Below, piece by piece: positions 38,478-53,700 of a DNA stretch of 64,000 nt. The stretch's first letter is position 1. Every line of letters starts with the position of its first letter. This stretch comes from Neelides folsomi. Lineage: Eukaryota > Arthropoda > Collembola > Neelipleona > Neelidae. A program made the translations under genes and the position numbers. The stretch is taken from NCBI GenBank assembly GCA_034687125.1, contig JAQGBZ010000187.1:57987-121986 (forward strand), read 5' to 3'. Below the pieces are notes generated by a model. The model saw nothing but the letters and a program-made list of their open reading frames with translations. It was not told where the DNA came from and did not search any database.

Positions 38478-41400
38478 TAAAACTATCAGGTCAATCAAAT
38501 TTAAGCCGTAATTTATCCACGTAAATCTTATCTTCCCTCACATTCCTTCAATCTTTTGCCTCTATGTAAAGTAAATACCTACATGGTTTATTTAACCATA
38601 TTGTATTAATTCAGTAGATTTTCTACAGTATATCTTTATATGAATTTCGACAATTCTTCAAGTCTTAACTTTACCTTAAATGGCTAATTGTACAATTTTT
38701 AGTGCACTTGTATGTTACGAGTAATAATTTCAACTAAAATCGTTTGTTCGTTTATTCATTTCAATGATCAAATTTTGCATTCTATTGTATTTTTCATTGT
38801 TATATGCAATTAATTACACAATCATACCATAATGTGAATTTAAAGATGGAATTATTTAAAATAAAAGATTAAAATTCGCAATCCGGCTCTTATTTTAACT
38901 ATTTTTGGCTAACAAATCTTTGGGTACTTTCCAACATTATTCATATACAATACAATATATTCATAATACATATTGCCTATTGTTATAACTTAATTTTAAG
39001 ACCATAATTCAATATTGTTAAAGTTAAAATTGTTATCATTATTATAGTATGAATCGTCTCTCCACTGGAAACAAACATATCAATCTAATATTGATAATGT
39101 GTGCCATACGAAGTAAAGAAATGCTTGTAAATAGACTGAGATAGACTGCAATGGGCCTCTAGGCCTGCGCGGCTGTGATGGTAACATCACAATCTCCCAA
39201 TATACATACATAGTAGGAAATATAAAATTCAAACACTACATGGTGGAAATGGAAAACGATTTAAAATTCTTTGCACTTCTACAGAATGTACTACCTATAC
39301 ATATTGGATACATACTATAGGTAGGCATCTTACTTTGAATTTTATCTTTGTCCAGTATGTAACAAATGATGTTCACATTCAGTTTCCTTTTAAACCATCG
39401 TTTCAAAAAACAAGGTTTCCTTTGTCACGTCAAACAATTAAGTTTAAGCCTATAAGCTTTACTAATTAGATGCGATTATAATGACCATAATGAGCTTGCA
39501 TGTTGAATTTTCTTGAGCCCCAATAACTTATCTTTACTTCAGATTTAATTGTATTATTATTTTCTTTAAGGCTCTCGCACTTCCTCACTGTGAACCTAAC
39601 TATGTAAAGTAAACCCACGTTATATCAAACGCCATCCTAATTTGCAAGATTTTCTTATTATTTACTTATTATTGATGAAGTTTTGCTTTTACTTTTATCC
39701 TCTATTTGGATTTTTTGAATAATAATTGACATAAGCGTGCAACGTAATGTAATTGGCAGGTATAATTCAATCTTTTATGGTAAACGCAATTGTATCTTAA
39801 GCTTTGATATAGTAATTTATAAGTAAGTATAAGATGCGTAAAGGTGAAAGAAGAACATGCACAGGTAATTTGAGCCTAATAAGCAGTTATTTCATCCAAT
39901 GAGGTGCATCTGAAATTTAATAATTATTTTAGAAATTCTTCAATTCCAAAGGTCCATGTCCTTTTTAAAAGACATAATAAATATATGCAAATGTAAATGG
40001 GCCTTATTGGGACTCGAAAAGGAAGACTGATCATATAATGGTTCATAATAGAGAAAAAGAACTCGTGTGGGAGAATCCACATTATGTCCATTGTAAGTGG
40101 AGCCCATTGATCTTCACGGCGGAGAGTCGAGGCTCTTTATCATCCTTTGAGCCCGAGAGGCGACAAAGAAATTAGGAAGGGATGAATTACAATATATACA
40201 AGAAGTATACAGAAAGTTTCACTCGCTCGCTCAGCTTCACATAAAGCCATTCTGCAGACTGCAGAGGCATTTCACTCACCCAAACCATTTTTATTGAATA
40301 AATGATGCAAAATTACGACCTATTACATTCCCTCATTATTTCCATCATCTTCGAACATGAGATGAATCCTCCCTCACACGACTTCCTAAATTCATTTCCG
40401 CAATTCAGGCCTCAGGTAGACTTTTGAGTGTGAATTTCCAAAACATGAGAAATATGAGCTCACTAAATGATTCATATTTTAAGTGGAAATGTTGTTTGGG
40501 GTTAAAACTATGAAATTCATTATAAAAGATATTTGTTTACTAAAAAGTACGTGATAAGAATTTTTAAATAAATTTTCCGCATGAAAAATCGGTCAAAAAC
40601 CAAAAATCATAATCTGTTATAAAATACAATTAATGCTTCCAATTGAACAAATTTTCCATGTACTAACTAAATGTAAGTAAGTTATAATGTAAGTTATAAT
40701 TACTCTTATAATATAATAAATGAAAAAATGATCATTGAATAATTTCTCACGGATAGTTCAACATTTGAGCTTTAGCTCAAGAGCTATAGTGTTAAAATAC
40801 TTAAACCGTGAATTTTTAGTATGTACTGTGTTTTAAATTCGGATCATGGGAATAGGTATAGGGTAGTTTAATAGGAAAATTAGTTTAACCGTAATTATCT
40901 AATTATTTCATGGCCCAAAAGATACTTCATTCATTCTTTCGCTTTTGTATGGGAATGAGGAGAGTTCAACTCCCTCAAAGCACAACAATTCAATACAATA
41001 ACTAGTAACTTACATATAGTAAATAGAAACCTTGAAACTTATGAGCATTCAACTCTGTCAGTTAAATAACAACATAAGCATTTTTTTAGTTTAAGCGTGT
41101 ACTTCAAACAAGCTAATCATTTAATCATATTATCGTAATTTGTACAAAGTGTGCCTAGTTTAATTAAGAAACCATACAGTAATTAAAGATCGCGTTTAAT
41201 ATTCATTCGATTCACCATTTAATTATAAGGTTACAATTTGTACTAACTACCTAATGACTTTATTAATTGTTAGTTTGTCTATTACCTTACTATTAAGTGA
41301 AGAAACTAAAACTTGGTCCACATCGTTCTTTACAAATCACATTCAATTAATTGTAATTTTCATCAACAAAGTAATTTTAAGATGACACATATAAAGTTCA

Positions 41401-44400
41401 CATTGCTCAGAATTAAATATTTTACAATGTAAAACTTTTACTTGTTGATTAAAATACACCGAGCGTAAATATTGCTGCTTGAAATGCTTACATTTATATA
41501 CCTGTATTATATACGGGATACAAGATACTAACTTTAACTACGTTTAGGTAAATATCATATACATAAAAGTGGACACAACAACCTACATACTACAATATGT
41601 AGTACACATATGAAGACATTTAGGTATGCAGAACCATTATTTTAAATAGGGGTTTTCCAACTTGAGTAAACATGAATATTAAACTTGAAAATAAATGCAT
41701 TTTCGTTAGAATTACCGTGAATCCTGTCGATCTCGTAATATAGTCATCAAGATCAAGACGCCTTATAAGACTTTACCTTTAACTACTCTTTCAATTCTTT
41801 ATCTTAAACTATAGGTGTAAGAATTCTCCTTGTGAGAATATTGCCGGTAGCGGGTTAGATCTTAATAAACTTTGAGCTCACTTCTCATATCTACATGATC
41901 TGCGATCATATTTTGTTTTGGACGGCCCATGAACTCTCGCTTCATGTTTGGATATGACTTCATAACTTCATTGTTCAGGTCCTTTCTGCCCTCTTGCTCC
42001 CTCAAATGCATCTGTATAATAACAATGCACACACATGGTGCAAGAAGTTCTCAATTCCTCCCTATGAATCTCAATGTGAGCTTTTATTCTCTTCTCCATG
42101 GGTCGGCAGGGAAGATGAAGTAAGAGATCGAGAAGTTCATTTCTTTTTCATCTCAGGTGAAGTGATCCAGATCTCTGATGAAAAGATAAAACCATCTATG
42201 ACCATGTAATTAACCTTCCAAAAAATTCTAAATTTGTACCATATTATCTATTTCATTTTGCAATATCTTAATTGGTGAATTGTTCATTAAATAGCATATA
42301 ATTTAATTATTTTATTTATATAATATGTATTCATTTATTTAACTAGATAATCCAGGAAGGCTTTACTTAATGGCTGATCTGATTAGGTAAATTAAATTTA
42401 ATGGTCAATTTAACAAAAAAAATTAAAAAGAAATGATGAGCAATTTATGATTAATACCTGCGGTTGAGGAAGAGTTCCGCTGACAGATAAAAACCTTTTG
42501 AGTTAACGTGACGGGTGACAGTTGACTGACTTCCTTTGTCACCCCATCTTGGGCTACATGTTACGTACAATAACGAGGTGTAAGAAAATCCTTGCTCCAT
42601 ATTCAATATTCAAAAGACGGAAATGAAGCTGCATTAAGCTCATCATTAACATAGCCGTGTCATTTTGAACTATTTCCACAAGTCGGTTTGACTTCAGTTC
42701 TTTCGTGTTCAACAGTTTAGCGCAAAGAATGGAGAGGAAGTAAATGGAATAAAAATTGAAGATTAACATAACGAGAAGGAAATTTATGGTTGTTCGCTCA
42801 TGAGTCTCAATTAGCAAGCAAGTAAATAATTAAGATCTTTGCAGTGATAAAGGAAGAGTGAACGAATTGTTCAAAAGAAATTGGATAAAAAATAAGAAGA
42901 TTAAATAAATATGAGGTTGCAAGGATTTTTAAAGAAGGAATTGTTTCATGCGACTCGTGAATCGGTTTCTCTTTATTATGCATTCTATAGCATTGTATTA
43001 GAAAATATTCATTTGCTTATTACGATGACTTTCAAGAAGGCTCATGGTAAGAATGAACTCATGATTAAAATTATAAAATGAAATCACTAAATTGTAAATC
43101 GTCATAATTCTATTATATAGAATAGACCTGATCTATACACCTTAGACATATACTTATCACTGTGCTCTACCATTAAAGAATACAATTATTAACTACTTTT
43201 ACAGATTGCATCCAGTTATTTCACTACGCATTTTATGAGTTCGAATAATACCTTATAAGACTTATAACCTTTGTCATGGCAAAGAAAAGAATTGGATCAT
43301 TCGAAACATAATTTGTCGGATTCCTGTTATTAGAGAAGGATAATGGAGAGCACATACATAAGCCGGAATAGAGCTTCCTATAAAAAACGGATTAGAAAAG
43401 GAAAGTGTAGTGCATTGAAGAGGATAATTTAATTAATTGCTCCTTCTTTGAACTCTCGGAAGGAAGACAGGAACAAGACATAATCTCCCGTAATCATTTA
43501 TTATACATTCCAAACATTCTTTACAAATGATGTCAAAATTCCGTCAATTGTATAAATTGGAATAAAAGCAGAGAAGATGTTTAAAATATTTACAAGATCT
43601 TTGAAAAGTCTTTTTATATAAGTTTTTTATGTTTATACACAACTGCTATCAAATGCATTGATGCATTGAGTTTTGTTTTCGCATAATAATATTGTGGAAA
43701 TGAGAAAAGGGAAAAGAAGGACCTTATTTTGTATTTCCTTTCGAGAGCCAAGTGATGTGTAAAGAAGATAAACGAGCTTCACCTTCTTCATTCACACGCG
43801 ACAAAGAAGGTTTATTAATTCCGTTACGTACATACTGAGGGTTCAATAATTCCAGTACATATGAGTACATCGTATTAATATGCACGGATGTAAAATAAAT
43901 CCCCCTTGTTCCAAACTCCTAATTTTCTCGTTATAATAAATGATAATAATTTAAATGGGCCGTTTGACCAATTCTTAGGATCTTGTAAAAGGTGCAGAGA
44001 ACACACATGACCAGTCTCATTTCATTTCATTAAAGAGTCACTCACTTTGAGAAGGTTCATTAATTCAAAAGTCAACAGGGTTTAAGAAGGTGCTAATGAG
44101 AGGATAGGGAAATACTTATTGCTACCCAACCATTCAATCCCTGCAAATACCCTCAAACTCCAGTCGAGAAAGGGGAGAGATTGAGCTTATGTAAATAAAC
44201 ACAGTTGGTCAAAAGCATAAACGTTCTTTCAATGAAATGTGTAATGGATATATTAATTATATGAAGGCAATGTATAATTTTTCCCCGTGTGGTATGTGAG
44301 TTGGGTGAGTGGTGTAATTGGCGGTTAATTTAGGGAGTGGTTGGCGGAATGTGTTCGGCCGAAGGGATGATGATGAAGGTGGAGGGAGAAAGTCGGTGAA

Positions 44401-44514
44401 GCGAAGACCGTCGCATATTTTCATATCCATTATTAATATTACTAAAGAAGGTGCAGACTCTCTGTGTATGTGGAGGGGCTGTTGGGCAGCTTGGGACGTA
44501 TCCGGAAAGGTGGT

Positions 44515-44741
44515 GGGATAAAAGCATACATGGGAATCCACGGTGGGGCATTCATTCCTTCGACTCTCACCAAGAAGGTTCCCACGACGAGGAGTCAGCT
44601 CACTTCCAGTCACCCAACACTCCTCGAGCCCAACAGAAGGGCACCCAAGTGTGTTCGCCCTGTGTCAGACTCGATAAGCTCGCCTGACGACTGAGGAACT
44701 TTGGAGAGGAGAAGTGACTTCTCCTAATAATACATTCCATC
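44515..44741 (+). promoter_or_regulatory. Probable core promoter and 5' UTR of the matrix gene
   Basis: A GC-rich block from about 44290 to 44740 precedes the first coding exon. GGGATAAAAGCATAC at about 44516-44530 is TATA-like. A start site near 44545-44560 would give a 5' UTR of about 190 nt. Inference from position and composition. Confidence 0.4.
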
Positions 44742-47700
44742 ATGAGACGGAATCAATTACAGGTAAGAGTCTTTTACTCATTTATTATTTATAATTTATA
44801 TCTGTTCATATTCATCTTTGACAAGACCATGGGCATATTTTATTTGAAGGAAATCATAGAATAAAATCATTTTGTGCTAACATTAAGACTATAGCAAGCA
44901 GTTGGTAACGTCTTTTGAATTAACTGCGTATGATAAAGTTAGGAATTGAATGGGATTTATCTTTTTTTTCTTTTAGATTCCTTTTAAAAGTAATTGAGAA
45001 GGAAAAGTATTTTTTTGTATTTTGGAATTCAAAGAGGATTTTTATAGCTTTATAATTTAGTAAGTATATCGTAGTAAGACATTTTCCACTTTTACTCATT
45101 ACTCATTTTTTGAGTCGGTGAGCCGAATTTGGGGCCAAGTTGAAGGAGGGAGATTTTAACTCTCATCCTCAATTCTCCTTTCTGTACAAAAGAGATGTGA
45201 TGGAGAAATAGGCTGCTCTTCTTTTTCTCCTCAGAAGAGAAGAATGGAGGATTAAATTAATTTACGGAAATCTCTTTTCACTCATAATATCGAAGGATTT
45301 CGGTCGGCTGAACTTGACTATGTGGTATAGCTCACAAAGGGAGTATATGAGTGAGACATTATGAATGGAAATGTGAAGAGGATGAAAAGTTGATATTTGT
45401 AAGGGAAGGATTAATACTTACTTTGATATCCTTCTTCTGTGTACAAATTCTATCCGGGCCACGAAGATCCTCAATGAAGAGATTGAGAAGCGGAATGACA
45501 TTCAATTTTCATTTTCTCACTCCTTCAATTTTTAAACAACGTTCTTTCAATCAAGAAGTTGTTTTACCATGTTTGATTCAAAGGATTATCATTAAAGTAT
45601 AAACAATCCCTATTTAGCATAACTGTATGAAATTATTGAAATTACAAATTATACCTATAGTTAAATTGCTAACCTTTATTCAATCTTTATTATTCATAAA
45701 ATTTTAAGAGATATTTTTGACAGTAATATGGTATACATGGTATATGGTATACCGTATATGAAGATTATTTTGAGGGATATTTTGATTGAAAATTTTAATG
45801 GAATATTTTTGAACCGTGAGCAAAAAGAACTTTGGTTAACTCATTAATCTCTTAAATGAAATCATAAAACTAATTTTCATATTTATTGTTCAATTCATTT
45901 AACTGACTACTCTTTTATTTAACCAAGATGTGTATGGAACAATTTTCACTTTCGTCCACTCCTTTCATGGAGTTTAAATGGACGGCTCACTCTTACTCGA
46001 CGTTCACAATGAGAGAAATGATATGAGACGAATCTGTCGTTATGAAGCCCTTTTACAAAAGAACAATGGGCAAAAGTACGTATATAGTCCAATCACACAA
46101 TGCTAGTTCGACACATTGACATTCAGCTTAAAACGGTTAATAGGGGTTTCTCGCCCAATTTCCTTCACCGACTCTCATATGGTTTTCTATTCCACTCCGT
46201 AGTGCCAAAAGATCTCAAATTTATTTCGCTTTCCAACCAAGAAGGATTATGGGACATTTAAATGTTTGATTTATAAGGGAAACCGTGTCAAGCCCGCTTA
46301 GCCTCCCCAACATCCCACTCTGGTATAATAAATAGGCTCAGAATTGGGGATAATGATGAGGTGCGAGGGTATCAGAATGAAAGAGGGAGAATAATAGGAT
46401 CAATGGAGAATAGAATAAATAACCTACCGAGGGTGATTAACATCTCCCATCTAAATGAATGAAGTGAGTGAAACTGGGAGTTGAAGATGTGTACTCAACC
46501 TACAAAATCCCTTCAGCAATTCAACCATTACATTCCAAATTGCTGATGTTTACCTTCACATTTAATTACCCTACATTTTGAACGGTTAATCCATCCATCT
46601 TTCCATTTCATTTACCAATTCATATCCATAATTAAATTTTGCTTGTGCAAAAACCAGGTTAAATTATTTAGCTAACGGGGCTTAATTTAGCAATAAGTAT
46701 GATATTAAATAATTAATTTTTAACTATACTAAATAGTTAAATTCAAGTAAGGAAATCTTGAAACAAAAAATATAATTTTCATCATTTTATATCATTTTTT
46801 TTATTTATTGAGTAATTATTTTATGTGATTTGAATTTTAATGGAATTTTTAACTTGAATTAAATTTTTTTATTGTGGATGAGGAGAAAATTGTTTACAAA
46901 TGTTTTGCAAATTTTTTGCACGGTTGAGTGCATGTGCGTTAGTATGCTAATGCACTTTTAGTTATATTGTTTGTGTAACAAAAGGACCCATGATGCAAGA
47001 TGAATCTTTTGTAACCGGTAACTTTTTATATTTTAATTTGATTGATCGTAATGATAAACTCGTTGAGCGAGAGCGAAAAGAGTTAATGACAAGATGCAAT
47101 TTTGTGTCTTAAAAACAAGTCCAGTTCTTCCTGCAAGTTTCAATCAATCTTCATGGGTTTTTCCTTCCATGAGTAACCGAGTGGTTAAAGTTCCTTTCCT
47201 CTTCCTCATCTGAACCCTTTGAAAGGAATCTAAATGTTTTTACATGACAAAAGACTCGATGAAGCTCAGAGTTTGAGGATAATTAAGTCGCTAAACATTT
47301 AAAACATAAGTTAGCTAACATGGAAAACTGAGGAGTTTTAAGAAGATTCGAGAGAAAGTTTTTCACAAAACTTTGCCATGTAAGAACAATTTCAATTAAC
47401 ACAATTAACACGTCTCGTATGCAGTCCTCGAGGGCGAGGAGATCATCAAATGATTTTGCACAAAGTAATGAGGAAACGTAATGTGATACACAGACAAAGA
47501 CCCACAGGCATTTAACATATAAAGAATGTAAACTTACAATACGCTTTTGTAAATCTAAACAGAAAACTTGTTTTGTTTTATAATTTTGGTTTTCATTATT
47601 TATTTTTAATAGACCATTAACACGGAACATACAGAAATATGTCCAACATTGAGTCATGTTCATCAGTAGACAAAGATGCGTCAAGTTATACAATGTTTTT

Positions 47701-50700
47701 GAAATCTTAATAAACTGATGACAGTTGGATACTTGAAAAATATCTTTATAATCCAAATTTTGCATAAGGTGTTAAATAAAATTGATATGTTTTATTATGC
47801 AAATATACAAAATTCCTCGATATTTTCTTTTGTATAAGTTTTGTACTATATTGGTATATGGCTTATTTTACTTTTAACTTGACTGAAATTAAAAAGCATG
47901 ATGTTTTTTCCTAATTATAAAATTTAAATTATTCATAGAAGAATGAGAAATCGAAAGTGAGATAAGGGAGGATTGGGATCAACGGATGGCGGTGTGGCTA
48001 ATGAGGAAAGTTATGTGAGACGCCACTTGTGTCTCTCCAATGATAAGACCGAGTTTCGTGGTCAGGGCAAGGACCTACTACACATCTCTCCAAATGTATT
48101 CCTCGAGGAGACTCTCATTGTCTCTCCCATTTTGATTGATCATTAATAAGGAGCTCATTGAGCATCGCGGAGTATTTACCCCTTTCTCTCCCCATTCACT
48201 TCCCTTCGTCCTCATTCGGCCGCTGGTCAACGAGCCCGCACACAGCAGATAGGGAATCCCCTCGATATTAATTCATTAAATGAGTGACTGATCCACGGGA
48301 GGAGATAGGAACAGATAGGGAACCAAATTGGACACAGTGCTTTGGGCCAATTGAAATCCAAATGATACTTTCAAATCTTCAGTATGTGTTCGATTTGGAA
48401 CATTGGAATTGGAAGAAAGAGAGAGATAGATACCAATTGATAGAGAGGAATCAAAGTGCGTGTGTGGGGGAGAATCGGAAGCCTGATTGAGAGTCACGCT
48501 CCTCTCCCTTTCTACGAATTCTTTCTTTCGATGGCCCATTCTTATCTTATGATTCATCTTGTCCGGGTGATCTTTTGAGACAAAGAAGCCGCCACGCGAT
48601 TCACTCGCTTCTCATTCTTAATTCCAATTTGTTTACGGATCTTCTTTTCATCTTTCCTTCCTTATTGAGATTCGTGGAATTAGTCGTTTTATTACTAACT
48701 GCCAAATTGTAAAACTGTTTATCTCACGCGTTTTTATTTAGACGCATTCATATTATTTTAATTAAAAGGTGTTTTGTGGTGTTTCTTAGAAAATTCCAAA
48801 GGATTTCTTCATACTCTAGGAATTCTAGAAAGATGCTCATCTGAATTGTTCATTTTAGCACAATTGCATTTTCTCGATCATATTGAAAACAGATTAAAAT
48901 AATTTCCCGATTCACTTTTTTTATAATAATTAAATTGTATAAATATCTCCAATATATCAAAACAGAAAAATCGTTCTCATATGCAATAATTTTGACCATG
49001 TACCATATAAATTTATCATTCTGCCATCAATCACCTTATGCTAAAATTATTAATTACTTACCCATAAATTCTACATTCAAAAAGGCCGAATAATTGGAGA
49101 ATGCATAATGTAAATAATGTAAAATTTTGTCATTGTGAGGTTCAAAAACGTGAGAGATGGTTGAGGGTACTCCACGTATTGACTTTTGAGGGCTCCTGTG
49201 AGTTCATTGACATTCCGAATGAACTTTCCCAAATCACTTGTGCGAATGTTGGTCAGGTACGGCCGGCTCATTCCTCCGGTGGAAATATTATTCATACACG
49301 GTGTATTTGCCTTCTCTTGAGAGAGGCACGTCGGCCGGGGGCCTTTTTAATGCCTCAAGTAAAGGAGGAGGATCTTGAAAAGTCTAAACTTAACTCTCGA
49401 CAACCAAGTGACCTTATTTCCATTCTTATCATTTCTCTTCCCCATCTGTCTCCATTCAAACTTTCATCTTCATTCCCCCTTCTCTATTAGAGCTTCTTCT
49501 CATTAAAATCCCATTATCTCACCATCTCACCCCTTTCTTTTTATTTGCATACAACTTCATTAAAATACGCTTTATTTACATACATGTAAATTCTTATTTA
49601 ATAACAAATGGTCCCATATGTAAGTACATACCAACCGCCATACACGTACTTTACATATACAAGTACATACAAAACTTATTGTTAGACTACATATGGCCGT
49701 GCGTATAAGTACTTAAAAAATGAAATTCACAAAGAGATTTTTTATAATGAATTTCATTCCATAATGATTGAAATTCAAGTACAATTTAATGATGTTCAAT
49801 AGCGAGTGCCGCCAAGTTAAAATATGGTGTTAATATAAGCCTAAACAAGCCCTTGTTACATTATTATGGACAATGATATAAAAAAGAAAAAATTGGCTAA
49901 AGTGAGGAATGTCAAAATACATAGAATCTTGAACTTGTCAAATACAAATATAAAAAAATGAAGGAGTTGACGTGTGGACGAAGATGGTAACGGGTTGATG
50001 AAGCTGTTGAATGAGAGGGAGATTGGCATGACGAGAGAGACGCGCTGTTTGAGGAGAGCCACATATGCATTTTTAATGAGCCATCTCGGGATGAAGACAA
50101 TGAGGAGTTTGGGCCGCAGTGTTTTTAATGCTATGCAGGTGCGACGTCTCGTATTTAACCGTCACAATTTCCACGGCGTCAATACTTTACTCCGCTCTTC
50201 TATCTATGTCACTGCCCATAATTATGACCCACACAATCAGACTCCCTTTCAATAATAATATTTCCATATGGGCCACATCCAACTTTCTTCTATCGGTCCC
50301 AATGAAAATCATTCAACCGGAGTATTATTATTACCCATCTCACTATCAATCACTTTCCACATTATTTATTCATTTCTCCTGTCAATATGCACATCAATTA
50401 TCAATTTCACTCTCTTCAATGTGAAGGAAATGATGATCAGGATCGTCATTAAAATGGGGAATTACCATTTTTAAAATTCTCTTTGTATGCTAAGTAGTTT
50501 TGAAGATGATTTAAAGAGTGTTGTTTTATTTCAGAAATGGTCGGCTGGCCTGATCGTCACCTTGTCCCTCATAGCTTCCGGTTCCAGTACGGGTTTAAGA
50601 AGATGGAGGAGAGATGCTCCATTGACGGGATATTCTGCCCCACAACCCTCTAATTCTTACGGCGCTCCAGCTCCTTCTTATGGACCTCCTCCTGCAGCGT

Positions 50701-53700
50701 CCTATGGACCGCCACCAACATCTTATGGACCCCCTCCACCCAAATATGCTCCACCAACTGGTGGATATGATTATACTCCACCCAAGTCTTCTTACGGCCC
50801 ACCAAAGGCTTCTTATGGACCACCAAAATCAACTTATGGACCACCAAAGGTAATTTATTGAAGATTTATTAATTCTACATTAGTTATTTATTATTTGTTA
50901 AGACCCCAAAATATTAATGAAATTAAAATTAAATAACTTCATAACCAAAAGGAAATCTTTGGATGAATACATATAAATTATACTAATATTAAAATACTGC
51001 AATAATTTATTTTATAAATATAAAATAGTTAATTAAACGGCTTTGGTTTAAACGAGCATAAATTATTTAAAAATTAGGGAGGTGGCGGTGGCGGCAAAGG
51101 TGGTGGCGGCGGCGGATTCGGACTCGGAGGTCTCAACGACATCATCAGCGCAAAGGCCGCAATCAAAGGAGCGATCGTCGGAGCGATTAAAGCCATAAAA
51201 GGAGGAATCATTGCCATAAAGGGGAAGATCATTAAGACGAAAGGAAACCTCATCGTCGCCAAGGGTGGCATCATTGAAGGCTTTGGAAAGGGAATTGTAG
51301 AGAAAGGAAAGACGCTGAAAAATGGTCTTCAGAACCTCAACATTGGATCTCTCACCGGACAATTGACCGGAGGGCTTGGTGGACTTGCTGGCGGACTTGG
51401 CGGCGGCGGCGGAGGAGGAGGAAAAGGTAAACTTTTTGCATATAAAGACCCAACATTTGACATTTTTAAAAATAAGTAATTTTCATCTTTGAGGATAATT
51501 GGAATTTAACAATAGATAAACAATCATAAAGAACATTCACCTACTTAAGTCATTATCTAGTTATTCCAAATGTCTACTTTTATTATTGGTTTATATCATT
51601 AATTTAATTCATAATGTTTTATAAATGGTCTGAATTGTTTTGAGTCTCAATTATGACGTATTTAATGAAGCGAATGAGAAATAGAAAAGGAGCTGTCGGG
51701 TAAAACTGACATAAAATGCATAAAGGTAGATTTAGCCGTCTAACAGACCGACATTTGCCGTATAGAATGATAATTATCCCAATGAGGGAGATGAATGAGA
51801 ATTAGACGAAGAGGGACGAGGAAGTGAAACTTGTGGAGTCGACAGGGGGTTCATTTCTCTGCCTTCGAAAATGGCTCCTTATCCTGAGATAATCTTCCCA
51901 ACTCCTCTCACTGTTTCTCCATTCAATCAACTTTCCCTCTTCTTCGCCACCTCCAACAGATCCGCTTCCCTCAGACACAATGGATTACGAATTGAATTGG
52001 AGATCCTCACGGCTCCTCAAATACCATTACCATACGCCATGCCCAAGTTCTCATTTCCCTCTACACGAACTTAATACGTCCTAATTGTACATTGTGACAA
52101 CCAACTCATCTCATGACTCATCTTCAACTCTACTTACCATTTGCTAAATTCCCAACATGCTTTCGTTTTTCCTATACAGCCGACATTTGCATATAATATA
52201 TATTTTTTTTATCTATAAACATATATTAAGTACGAGGGATAGACAAAGGAATTGGTGTCTAAATAGACACGTCGTGAACAAATACATTTTATACACATTG
52301 TGGTATATTTTTTTAAAATATGCATACCTACTCAAACGTGTGTAATTATTTATGAGTTTTTGCGAATCCGTGTAGAAGCGTAGTTAAAAATAGCGGACCT
52401 TAACGGTGGTTGGAATCAGTAGAATAATGTATTCCTGAGAAGAAGAATGAGTCGTTTAGCACTTGTATTAAAATGAGTAATTCAGAAATAAAGGTGGGAT
52501 TAGCCAGCGAGTCATTGGAATGCCTTAATTTATGTGTGGGTTATTAGTAGAACAAGTAGAAACTTTCCCTGTGATGGAACGTCGTTTGATTCAAAGCCGT
52601 GGGAAGGCGACGGCCAGAGGAACCTACACTTTTCCTTTCAGTTCCCATAGGATGTCCGATGATGTGATACGACCATAGTGTCTTTTACATTCTTCCACCG
52701 TTCTCTCTTACATTTATATTCAATGAGTTCCGGAAGATGAGAATAATAGAAAAGAATAACACTTACCTTACATATACATAAATACCTGTATAAGTAATAG
52801 TAATTCCCTGCTAGCACCTCTCAGTTCTTAAGCATTGGATTGTAAGTGGATAGAAAAATGAAGTAAGTGGTGGGATGACAATGAAAGACATATAGCCACC
52901 ACCATTTGTTTTTATTACAACCGCCTGCCTCAATCATTTTCCTAACCTGCTAACTATGTAATGAGGATTTAATCTCGATTGTCCTTATCGTGAAGTTCAG
53001 GGTTCACTTTCATATTTTAATTTGTCATTTCCATTCCCTTCCATTTCCGCTAACGCGGGTGAGGTGTGAGTGTGGGATGATAAAAACAAAGGGGGGCTTC
53101 TTCATTCAGACTCATTGAGAGTAATAGCCTTACGCCAGAGGTGAGGTTTGGTTGTAAGTTGTAATCATTTACTTCCGAATTACTCTACTCGATGAGAGTT
53201 TCCGAAACTTTCTTAAAAGAGTGAGAGAGCCACTGCGGTTAATTGGGACGAACCAATGACCTTTCCATTGTTGAGCTAATATTTAATACCCACCCAGACT
53301 CTGTGATAATTATAATGGAAAAAGGGAAAATTTAAGTAATAATGGAAATTGGAAATTGAACATCAATTGGATAAGCAAATACAGTAAAAAGGAGAAAAAC
53401 AAATATTTAATAATGCATTTGTAAGAGATAATAGCCGGAATTGGCAAATCTTGTAATACCATCATAAAGGAAAAATACTAATATTTGTATAAGGCTTAAA
53501 AGGATAAGATGGTCAATTGTAAGTTTATTCAAGGCACCCCTGAGATCTTAGTGATGCTTCTCGACATGGTACAAAAAATCACGGATTTGAAGAAAATGAT
53601 CATCAGAGCTCTTCATCCTGAACCGACCACAACTCCCGCCCCAACGACCATTCCGACTTTTGCCCCCATCCCTTGGAACAATGGATACACTGGATGGGGA

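Larger units (their letters stand above)
32137..44741. other. 12.6-kb gene-poor interval
   Basis: No complete gene was found between the CAP-G start and the matrix-gene first exon. GC-richer islands at about 33600-33830, 34240-34560, 35860-36140, 40030-40460 and 43700-44060 stand out from AT-rich sequence and may be enhancers or untranslated exons. Possible isolated coding exons at 32170-32290 (+), 33690-33815 (-) and 38296-38477 (+) are listed or discussed separately. No tRNA or rRNA was seen. Confidence 0.5.

Noticed and set aside
39130-39200. Short hairpins (GGCCTctAGGCC, TGTGATGgtaaCATCACA) considered as a microRNA or tRNA
   Set aside because: Stems of six or seven base pairs are too short for a pre-miRNA, and no tRNA boxes are present.
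49974-50255. 93-codon plus frame just upstream of matrix exon 2
   Set aside because: No start-site or splice support joining it to exon 2. The signal peptide is already completed by the exon at 44742.
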